Source: Bacillota bacterium (GTDB lineage: Bacteria; Bacillota; Bacilli; Bacillales; Cytobacillaceae). From it: DNA of 33,340 bases. The stretch spans positions 1 through 33,340 of the forward strand of contig JAUZPL010000045.1 in the NCBI GenBank assembly GCA_030705955.1, read 5' to 3'. The position numbers and the translations under genes are program-made. The first letter of the stretch is position 1. Every line of letters begins with the position of its first letter. The notes under the pieces are model-generated. The model was not told where the DNA came from, did no database searches, and worked only from the letters and a program-made list of their open reading frames with translations. This document shows, one piece after another, positions 7,816 through 14,280 of the stretch.

Positions 7816-8691
7816 ATGGCAATGTATCAAAATAAAGAAGTGGAAGAGGATTCTGCCTCTTCCTCTCAAGTCGTTGAAATAAAAGAGGATTCCAAACCTG
7901 AAGAAGAAGGGGTAAAAACCAAATTGCATTTTCCTACGGATTGGGATATTCTTCCGAAGGAAAAATATATCTATCAATTTCATCATCAAAAACTGCCGAA
8001 AATTCATGTAGGCCAAGCCTCTATTTATGCAATTAAATTTCTTGAGGTAAACGAGGAAATATTAGTGGAGGCATTTATTCAAAATGCAACCGAGCAGGCG
8101 TTGAAATTTGAAGAGGTAGATTTAGTGGTGGTAGATGAAAAGGGAGAGCTTGCCGCAAAGAAAACTTTTTCATTTGAACTACTTGAAGAATTCCCTCCTT
8201 TATCATGTACACCATGGAGATTTATTTTCTTAAAGGAAGATCGAGTTTCTGTCAAGACTCCTTCCAACGAATGGAAGATTTTATTTCAAGTTAAAACAGA
8301 AAGACTTGATTTAGAAAAGAGTTGGGAAGAAAGCCTAACACCTGAACAGAAGGAAAATTTCAAAAGGATGTTAGAAAAGCTTCCTAAAATGGGTAAGGAT
8401 GAAGTGAATTTTACGGGTATTCATGTTCGGTTTTTAGAAAACCAATCATTAGAAGTGATGGTGTTTGTACGAAACGGAACCTCTCAAGGGATGCAATTAG
8501 AAAAACTTCCATTAACACTTGTAGATGCAAGCGGGGATGTTGTATGTAAAGGACAGTTCGAGCTTCCCCCATTAACAGTAAATCCGCATACAGCAAAGCC
8601 ATGGGCCTTTATTTTCCCTTTAGAGCTTATACAGAAGGAACAGCCAGACTTCTCTAGGTGGAGAATTGAGGTTCAAAATAATAATGAATAA
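7816..8691 (+). CDS. slaP: Accessory Sec S-layer assembly protein SlaP
   Basis: A protein of about 291 residues with no signal peptide. After an acidic, low-complexity N-terminus (E-E-D-S-A-S-S-S-Q, residues 9-37) it carries two copies of the SLAP_DUP module, about 38-150 and 180-288. Each copy has an I-x-V-x-F/L-x-x-N-x-x-L-x-V-x-x-F-I/V strand set, a D-x-x-G-x-x-x-x-K turn, and a proline-rich P-P-L...P-W-x-F-I-F end. In B. anthracis SlaP works with SecA2 to export S-layer proteins from the cytoplasm; the same role is inferred here. ATG follows the secA2 stop with no gap, so the two are translationally coupled. No SLH-domain S-layer gene lies in the window, so the cargo is unknown. Confidence 0.88.
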   Translation: MAMYQNKEVEEDSASSSQVVEIKEDSKPEEEGVKTKLHFPTDWDILPKEKYIYQFHHQKLPKIHVGQASIYAIKFLEVNEEILVEAFIQNATEQALKFEEVDLVVVDEKGELAAKKTFSFELLEEFPPLSCTPWRFIFLKEDRVSVKTPSNEWKILFQVKTERLDLEKSWEESLTPEQKENFKRMLEKLPKMGKDEVNFTGIHVRFLENQSLEVMVFVRNGTSQGMQLEKLPLTLVDASGDVVCKGQFELPPLTVNPHTAKPWAFIFPLELIQKEQPDFSRWRIEVQNNNE

Positions 8692-8694
8692 TAT

Positions 8695-8728
8695 AAAAAA
8701 TCGTTGATCCCTTGATCAACGATTTTTT
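8695..8728. terminator. Bidirectional terminator between slaP and the convergent gene
   Basis: Perfect 15-bp stem, AAAAAATCGTTGATC (8695-8709) with its complement at 8714-8728, 4-base loop. A and T runs on both sides make it work for both convergent genes. Confidence 0.92.
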
Positions 8729-8729
8729 A

Positions 8730-9137
8730 TTAAGAAAAATCAGGCCAATTCTTTTGATAGATATCTCCATCGACTTTTTCAATGGTGCGATATCTGAAAG
8801 GGACTAATTTGCTTTCGTCTTTCTCCATATATTCTTTGGCCATTTCAAACGGGATTAATTGGAATTCATCCTTACTTTCTGCGATTAGATAGGCACCGAT
8901 GACTTTCCCATTGTGCCGCATATCAAGGGTAAGGAAGGATGGATAATAGGTCTCGTCGGCAGCAAGCAAAACAGCTTTAGCCGTAATATTTCCGTCCTGT
9001 TCTACTTCGACGGGGTCATTACTAATTTTATCTAAAACTTTCACTGCCCATCCGGATTTTTTATAGCCTCCAATGATCTTAGGAGGGTTGGAAGCGATTA
9101 AATTAAGAAGATCATTTGAATTATTTGGGTTACTCAT
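8730..9137 (-). CDS. Conserved-looking cytoplasmic protein of unknown function
   Basis: The 135-residue product has no signal peptide or membrane segment. It starts with an Asn/Ser-rich tip (S-N-P-N-N-S-N-D), then a small mixed alpha/beta body with a G-G-Y-K-K-S-G-W-A-V-K-V turn and a central D-x-R-H-N-G-K-V-I-G-A-Y-L-I strand pair, and ends W-P-D-F-S. I do not recognise a family. The ATG at 9137 has GGAGG 6 bases upstream; the in-frame ATG at 9158 has no ribosome site. It is convergent with slaP and shares its terminator. Confidence 0.7.
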   Translation of the reverse strand: MSNPNNSNDLLNLIASNPPKIIGGYKKSGWAVKVLDKISNDPVEVEQDGNITAKAVLLAADETYYPSFLTLDMRHNGKVIGAYLIAESKDEFQLIPFEMAKEYMEKDESKLVPFRYRTIEKVDGDIYQKNWPDFS

Positions 9138-9219
9138 GATTTTCCTCCATGAAACCATTTAAATGACACTAAGGTCTAAAAGTAAGATTAGCATAAAAGT
9201 TTTCTTAACACAATTAATA

Positions 9220-9225
9220 ATTATA
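9220..9225 (-). promoter_or_regulatory. Possible -10 box for the minus-strand gene
   Basis: The minus strand reads TATAAT here, about 83 bases before the ATG at 9137. No convincing -35 is visible 16-18 bases upstream, so this is tentative. Confidence 0.3.
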
Positions 9226-9342
9226 CACGAAATCAGATGTAACAAAGATGAAATATAAATGGAATAAATTTATAAAATAAAACTCTCCCAGAAAGCAAAA
9301 AATAAATGAACCGGAATGAAAAGGGTTTTTCAACATATTTTT

Positions 9343-9371
9343 TAGTCATACAATGTAATTCATGTTATAAT
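9343..9371 (+). promoter_or_regulatory. Promoter of the polysaccharide gene block
   Basis: Extended -10 TGTTATAAT (9363-9371) with a perfect TATAAT, and a weak -35 TAGTCA (9343-9348) at 17 bases. It lies 59 bases upstream of the dehydratase ATG and is the only clear promoter before the four-gene block 9430-14060. Confidence 0.6.
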
Positions 9372-9429
9372 AGCATGTGCACAAAAAAATGAGTTATTCA
9401 TGTAGTATTGAAACAAGGAGGGTTTATAT

Positions 9430-11301
9430 ATGAAATATAGGGCAAGAATGCTATCGCTCATATGTATAGATTCCGTTATTGTTCTTTTCTCGATATTTAT
9501 GTCCTATTTTTTTCTTAATCCATTTTCTCATTATATAATGAAAATTGATATGTTAAAGACAATGATAGTGACTACCTCTATAACCCTATTGTTAACCCAC
9601 CACATTTTTTCATATGTTTTTGGGTTATATCGAAGGGTATGGAAATATGCAAGTATGGAAGAGCTTGTTGGAGTATTTAATGTTGTAACCTCTTCTATTA
9701 TTGTTACGGCTATTGTACAAAAAATTGCTTTTAATAATGTATTTTTACAAGGGCTTTCCTTAACTTATATGCTGCATATCTTGCTTCTCGGTGGAGTTAG
9801 ATTTTGGTCACGCTTTACCCAAACAGTCCTTTTTGAAATTAAAGCAAAAGGAATTCGCCCTGTCGAAGCAAAACGAACATTAATTATTGGAGCAGGATCA
9901 ACCGGAAGAATGCTCATACGGCAATTAAAGGATCATCCAAAAAATGATTTGAACCCAGTTGCCTTTGTTGACGATAATGAAAAAGTTCAACAGTTTAATG
10001 TCGGAGGCCTTCCTGTCGCGGGTACTATAAATGATCTGCAAAAGGTTGTTAAACGATTTAATATTGAACATGTCGTGATTGCGATTCCTTCTTTAAGCCA
10101 TCAAAGATTAAACGAAATTGTAACAGAAACGAAAAAGGTTTGTAAAAATATACAAATCCTTCCTTTAATCGGTGACTTAGCTTCAGGTAAGGTATCCATC
10201 AATCAAATTCGCGATGTTTCGATTGAAGATCTCCTTGGTCGTGATCCGGTAAAGCTAGACTTTGAAGGAATAGAAGATAAAATTGAAAATAAAACCATTT
10301 TGGTGACAGGCGCAGGCGGTTCAATCGGTTCTGAGCTATGCAGACAGCTTTGCCAATTCAGGCCTAAAAAATTAGTATTATTAGGACATGGTGAAAATAG
10401 TATTTATTCCATAGAAATGGAATTACGCAGTTTATTTGGAAAGCAAATTGAATTTATAACTGAGATTGCGGATGTTCAGGATAGAGATAAAATTTTTAGT
10501 ATTTTATTTAAACATAGGCCAGCCTTTGTTTTCCACGCTGCTGCCCATAAGCATGTGCCTTTAATGGAACGAAATCCTGAAGAGGCCGTCAAAAATAATG
10601 TATACGGAACGAAGAATGTGGCAGAAGCTTCCGATGCTGCAGGTGTAAATACGTTTGTCCTTGTTTCGACTGATAAAGCCGTAAACCCAACAAGTGTCAT
10701 GGGTGCAACGAAAAGAGTCGCAGAGATTATTATCCAAAACCTTGCAAAGAATAGTCAAACACGCTTTGTTGCCGTTCGTTTTGGGAATGTTTTAGGTAGT
10801 AGAGGAAGTGTGGTTCCTTTATTTAAAAAACAAATTCAAAAAGGTGGCCCGATTACGGTTACCCATCAGGATATGACAAGGTATTTTATGACGATTCCAG
10901 AAGCCTCAAGGCTTGTGATTCAAGCGGGTTCACTTGCTAGAGGTGGAGAAATTTTTGTTTTAGATATGGGAGAGCCAGTTAAAATTACGGATCTTGCCAA
11001 AAACCTCATTAAGCTATCTGGTTTTACTGAAGACGAAATTAAGATTGAATTTACGGGTATGCGTCCTGGGGAAAAATTGTATGAAGAAATTTTAAACGAG
11101 GATGAAATTTATCCAGAGAAGATTTATCCTAAAATCTATATTGGAAAAGCGACTCAAGAAAATGTGGATGTAATTCTTGAAGAGCTTAATGCCAATTTAG
11201 GTGACGAACAAAAGTTACGAGAATCCCTACTTAGGATTGGGAATAGAAAAAAAGCAAATGAAAAAAAAGAAGTAGAAAAAGAAATGATACCTGTTACATG
11301 A
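9430..11301 (+). CDS. epsC: Membrane-bound UDP-GlcNAc 4,6-dehydratase-type enzyme (EpsC/CapD/WbpM family)
   Basis: The 623-residue protein begins with four membrane helices (about 8-120). A CoA-binding-like Rossmann domain follows with L-I-I-G-A-G-S-T-G-R (151-160), then a second Rossmann domain with L-V-T-G-A-G-G-S-I-G-S-E (291-302). The catalytic region is S-T-D-K-A-V-N-P-T-S-V-M-G-A-T-K; the usual Tyr of Y-x-x-x-K is Met424 with Lys428, as in the long WbpM/PglF/EpsC dehydratases. These enzymes turn UDP-GlcNAc into a UDP-4-keto-6-deoxy sugar, the first step to rare amino sugars. AAGGAGG precedes the ATG. It heads the block; a hairpin lies between it and the acetyltransferase. The symbol is by family with B. 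subtilis EpsC; orthology is not proven and the precise product is inferred. Confidence 0.88.
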   Translation: MKYRARMLSLICIDSVIVLFSIFMSYFFLNPFSHYIMKIDMLKTMIVTTSITLLLTHHIFSYVFGLYRRVWKYASMEELVGVFNVVTSSIIVTAIVQKIAFNNVFLQGLSLTYMLHILLLGGVRFWSRFTQTVLFEIKAKGIRPVEAKRTLIIGAGSTGRMLIRQLKDHPKNDLNPVAFVDDNEKVQQFNVGGLPVAGTINDLQKVVKRFNIEHVVIAIPSLSHQRLNEIVTETKKVCKNIQILPLIGDLASGKVSINQIRDVSIEDLLGRDPVKLDFEGIEDKIENKTILVTGAGGSIGSELCRQLCQFRPKKLVLLGHGENSIYSIEMELRSLFGKQIEFITEIADVQDRDKIFSILFKHRPAFVFHAAAHKHVPLMERNPEEAVKNNVYGTKNVAEASDAAGVNTFVLVSTDKAVNPTSVMGATKRVAEIIIQNLAKNSQTRFVAVRFGNVLGSRGSVVPLFKKQIQKGGPITVTHQDMTRYFMTIPEASRLVIQAGSLARGGEIFVLDMGEPVKITDLAKNLIKLSGFTEDEIKIEFTGMRPGEKLYEEILNEDEIYPEKIYPKIYIGKATQENVDVILEELNANLGDEQKLRESLLRIGNRKKANEKKEVEKEMIPVT

Positions 11302-11304
11302 AAA

Positions 11305-11330
11305 AAACGTAAGGATATTTCCTTACGTTT
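11305..11330 (+). terminator. Intra-block hairpin, weak terminator or attenuator
   Basis: Perfect 11-bp stem AAACGTAAGGA/TCCTTACGTTT with loop TATT between the dehydratase and acetyltransferase genes. The T run is only three bases, so partial read-through into 11370-14060 is likely. Confidence 0.55.
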
Positions 11331-11369
11331 CTAATATATTATACATCTTACATAAAAGGATGAGAATCT

Positions 11370-12080
11370 ATGAGCAATATCACAAAAGGCTTAAATGTCA
11401 TTATTGGCGAAAACGTAAGCTTTGGAGAGAACGTTTCAATCGGTCATAACGTTATCATATATGACGGAACTCAAATAGGTAATAATGTCATGATTCAAGA
11501 TAATGTGGTGATTGGAAAGCAACCAGCTCGTGCAAAGAATTCAATTCTTCCTGAAGTAAAAAAATTACCACCAACTGTAATTGGAAACGGCGTAACAATT
11601 GGTACGAACTCGATTATATATGCTAACGCCGTGATTGCTGATGATGTTTTTGTTGCAGACTTAGCCACCATTAGAGAACGGGTCACAATTGGCGAGAAAA
11701 CGATTGTTGGCCGTGGTGTAGCCGTCGAAAATGATTGTCAGGTTGGGGATTATTGCAAACTTGAAACCAATTGCTATATAACGGCTTATTCTACAATTGA
11801 AGATTATGTTTTTATCGCACCATGTGTTGTGACAACAAACGATAACTATATGGCAAGATCAAAAGAACGCTATGATCATTTTAAAGGTATTACCGTGAAA
11901 AAGGGTGGTAGAATCGGAGCGAATGCAACCATTTTACCTGGAAAAACCATCCATGAGGATGGCGCAGTTGCAGCAGGAAGTGTTGTAACGAAGGATGTTC
12001 AGAACGGATCGATTGTTTGCGGTGTTCCTGCCAAATCTCTTCGACAGGTTCCAGATGCACAGCTACTTAAAAACCAATAA
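11370..12080 (+). CDS. Hexapeptide-repeat N-acetyltransferase for a nucleotide sugar (WbpD/WlbB-like)
   Basis: A left-handed beta-helix protein of 236 residues. The hexapeptide pattern (I/V-G-x-N-V-x) starts at residue 8 and runs nearly throughout. An insertion at 53-68 and the C-terminal segment I-G-A-N-A-T-I-L-P-G-K-T-I, then A-V-A-A-G-S-V-V-T-K-D-V and C-G-V-P-A-K, are typical of sugar O/N-acetyltransferases using acetyl-CoA. The N-N-x-x-x-x-R-S turn region around 155-170 resembles enzymes that acetylate a 3-amino or 4-amino group of a UDP-sugar. It lacks the N-terminal Rossmann-like domain of PglD. Together with the DegT-type aminotransferase at 23640 it fits a diacetamido sugar pathway. 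The substrate is inferred. Confidence 0.83.
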   Translation: MSNITKGLNVIIGENVSFGENVSIGHNVIIYDGTQIGNNVMIQDNVVIGKQPARAKNSILPEVKKLPPTVIGNGVTIGTNSIIYANAVIADDVFVADLATIRERVTIGEKTIVGRGVAVENDCQVGDYCKLETNCYITAYSTIEDYVFIAPCVVTTNDNYMARSKERYDHFKGITVKKGGRIGANATILPGKTIHEDGAVAAGSVVTKDVQNGSIVCGVPAKSLRQVPDAQLLKNQ

Positions 12081-12092
12081 TAGTGAGTGTTC

Positions 12093-13331
12093 ATGATGAA
12101 AATTTTATTAATTAACCATTATGCGGGTTCTAATATTCATGGAATGGAATACCGGCCATATTATTTAGCAAAGGAATGGGTAAAAAGCGGCCACGAAGTA
12201 ACAATTGTCGCTGCCTCTCATTCTCATATTCGTACGGTCCAGCCAGATGTTAAAGAAAGTATTCAAGAAGAAGTTCTTGATGGAATAAAATATATTTGGA
12301 TCAAGACTCCTGTATACGGTGGAAATGGGGTTAAAAGGATCATCAATATGATGATATTTGTGAAGGAGCTTTTACGTCTTGGAAATGAACTAGCAAGAAC
12401 TATTCAGCCAGATGCGGTCATTGCTTCTTCAACCTATCCACTTGATATCTATCCAGCAAAGAAAATTGCTAAGAAAGCGGGAGCCAAGCTTGTGTTCGAG
12501 GTTCATGATCTTTGGCCACTCTCTCCAATGGAGCTAGGAAATATGTCTCCGTACCACCCTTTTATCATGGTTATGCAAAAGGGTGAGAATGATGCTTACC
12601 GTTTAGCAGATGAAGTTGTTTCCCTGTTACCCAAAGCAGATCAGCATATGGTCGAGCATGGCATGAAGCCTGAGAAGTTTCATTATCTTCCAAATGGAAT
12701 GGATCTAGAGCAATGGGAGGAATCATCCGAGGTTATTCCTGTTGAACATCAAAGGGTTATTGAGCAACTTAAAAATGAAGGTAAATTCTTAGTTGGTTAT
12801 GCTGGTACACACGGCATTGCGAATGCACTGGAATATGTCATTGAAGCTGCCTTACAACTGAAGGATGAACCTGTTTCCTTTGTTTTGGTTGGAAAAGGAC
12901 CAGAAAGGGAAGAATTAGTAAAAAAGGCAAAGGAAAAAGGAGCCGAAAACATTTACTTCCTTCCGGTTATTAACAAGAAGGCAATTCCAGACTTTTTATC
13001 CAGAATGGATGCACTCTATATAGGCTGGAGAAGGAGTAGTCTATATCGTTTTGGTGTAAGTCCGAATAAGCTGCTTGATTATTTAATGGCAGCAAAGCCA
13101 ATTATTCATGGAATTGAAGCAGGAAATGATCTTGTAGCTGAAGCAAATGCCGGTATTTCGATTCCACCAGAAGATCCTGTTAGGATTGCAGAGGCTGTCC
13201 GTAAGATGCAGGCCTTGCCCCTTGGTGAACGTAGCCGTATGGGTGAAAATGGCAGAAATTTTGTTAAAAATACGCATGATTACAAAATCATTGCCAAAAA
13301 ATTTAGTGATATAATGAAAGAGGAAAACTAG
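12093..13331 (+). CDS. Glycosyltransferase family 4 (WbuB-like)
   Basis: The product of about 412 residues has the two-domain GT-B fold. The N-terminal half starts M-K-I-L-L-I-N-H-Y and has an H-x-M-E-Y-R-P-Y loop and an E-V-H-D-L-W-P motif. The C-terminal half has G-Y-A-G-T-H-G-I-A-N, L-V-G-K-G-P-E-R-E, and a donor-binding stretch S-P-N-K-L-L-D-Y-L-M-A-A-K-P-I-I. This pattern matches the WbuB-like branch, which adds N-acetylated deoxyamino sugars in known cases; the sugar here is unknown. ATG 12093 is preferred over the GTG at 12087 since GTGAG lies better spaced. It lies 13 bases after the acetyltransferase. It would act at the inner face of the membrane on a lipid-linked intermediate. Confidence 0.87.
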   Translation: MMKILLINHYAGSNIHGMEYRPYYLAKEWVKSGHEVTIVAASHSHIRTVQPDVKESIQEEVLDGIKYIWIKTPVYGGNGVKRIINMMIFVKELLRLGNELARTIQPDAVIASSTYPLDIYPAKKIAKKAGAKLVFEVHDLWPLSPMELGNMSPYHPFIMVMQKGENDAYRLADEVVSLLPKADQHMVEHGMKPEKFHYLPNGMDLEQWEESSEVIPVEHQRVIEQLKNEGKFLVGYAGTHGIANALEYVIEAALQLKDEPVSFVLVGKGPEREELVKKAKEKGAENIYFLPVINKKAIPDFLSRMDALYIGWRRSSLYRFGVSPNKLLDYLMAAKPIIHGIEAGNDLVAEANAGISIPPEDPVRIAEAVRKMQALPLGERSRMGENGRNFVKNTHDYKIIAKKFSDIMKEEN

Positions 13332-13354
13332 GAATTGATAAAGGTGTGAAAATC

Positions 13355-13426
13355 ATGAATTTTATTCCCTATGACTTTCCTTTAATTGAAGATGAAGAAA
13401 AAATGGGTGATAGTGATGGAAGGTAA
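13355..13426 (+). CDS. Possible 23-codon peptide or gene remnant
   Basis: An ATG at 13355 is preceded by AAAGGTG at a workable distance and opens a 23-codon frame (M-N-F-I-P-Y-D-F-P-L-I-E-D-E-E...) that stops inside the start of the sugar transferase gene. It may be a leader peptide coupled to the next gene or the leftover start of a deleted gene. The beginning recalls N-termini of DegT-type aminotransferases, but this is too short to prove. Confidence 0.25.
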   Translation: MNFIPYDFPLIEDEEKMGDSDGR

Positions 13427-14060
13427 AGCTGTTTCTTCATATAGTCCACAGGGATTTAGCCTGAATGACTTTATTAAACGATTGTTCGATATTTTGATGT
13501 CACTGATTGGTGTCATCATTCTTTCGCCTGTTTTCCTTGTGATTAGCTTGATGATTAAGTTTGATTCCAAAGGCCCCGTTTTCTTTAAACAGGTTCGAGT
13601 TGGAAAAGGGGAAAGAAATTTTAAAATTCTCAAATTCCGTACGATGGTAACAGACGCAGAAAAAAGAGGGGCTCAAATCACAGTCGGTAGAGACAGCAGA
13701 ATTACACGGGTTGGGCATTTTTTACGAAAGTCAAAGCTGGATGAAATTCCTCAACTCTTGAATGTTCTAAAAGGCGATATGAGTCTTGTTGGTCCCCGAC
13801 CTGAGGTTCCCAAATACACGAAGTATTATGATAGTAATCAAAAACGAATTTTTGAAATTCGTCCGGGTATCACAGACTTTGCCTCGATCAAATATAGGGA
13901 TGAGAACGAAATTTTGGCTCAAAGCAAAAACCCTGAAGAAACATATATAGAAGAAATTATGGTTGATAAATTAAACCTGAATCTTCAATATCTTTCAGAA
14001 CGGTCTCTCATCACAGATATTAAAATTATCTTTATGACACTTTTAAAAATAGTGAAATAA
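13416..14060 (+). CDS. Initiating sugar-phosphate transferase (bacterial sugar transferase family)
   Basis: This enzyme starts each repeat by moving a sugar-1-phosphate from a UDP-sugar to undecaprenyl phosphate. The 214-residue protein is the short, PglC-like form: one re-entrant hydrophobic segment (about 24-46) and the cytoplasmic catalytic domain with G-P-V-F-F-K-Q-x-R-V-G, F-K-I-L-K-F-R-T-M, and the catalytic pair Asp109-Glu110 in S-K-L-D-E-I-P-Q-L. A further conserved stretch is G-D-M-S-L-V-G-P-R-P-E. The start is uncertain: ATG 13416 after GGGTGA is preferred, but a TTG at 13386 would add ten residues. It closes the first block with a strong terminator after it. Functionally it takes the place of TuaA in the teichuronic-acid system. 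Confidence 0.88.
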   Translation: MEGKAVSSYSPQGFSLNDFIKRLFDILMSLIGVIILSPVFLVISLMIKFDSKGPVFFKQVRVGKGERNFKILKFRTMVTDAEKRGAQITVGRDSRITRVGHFLRKSKLDEIPQLLNVLKGDMSLVGPRPEVPKYTKYYDSNQKRIFEIRPGITDFASIKYRDENEILAQSKNPEETYIEEIMVDKLNLNLQYLSERSLITDIKIIFMTLLKIVK

Positions 14061-14064
14061 ACTG

Positions 14065-14093
14065 CTTGTAGACATGGTTCTACAAGTTTTTTT
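14065..14093 (+). terminator. Terminator of the first polysaccharide block
   Basis: CTTGTAGA (14065-14072) pairs perfectly with TCTACAAG (14079-14086), followed by seven T bases. Confidence 0.85.
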
Positions 14094-14224
14094 ATATGCA
14101 AATTTCTTATCTGCCCTCTTTCTGGAGAACTAGCATTCTTCTTTTTTATTGAAACAATCGTAATCTCCTCCCTTATATAAGCAATCAATATATCATTTTT
14201 CCCATTTACCAATGACAAAATCTC

Positions 14225-14241
14225 TGTTAAAGTTAAGTAAT
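14225..14241 (+). promoter_or_regulatory. Near-match WalR-type box before lytB
   Basis: TGTTAA-N5-AGTAAT differs from the WalR pattern at one of twelve defined positions. It lies about 40 bases upstream of the lytB start, closer than a normal activator site, so the call is weak. Confidence 0.25.
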
Positions 14242-14280
14242 AAACGGTTAAAATTGTAAAAAAACAGGAGGTTTTTGTCA

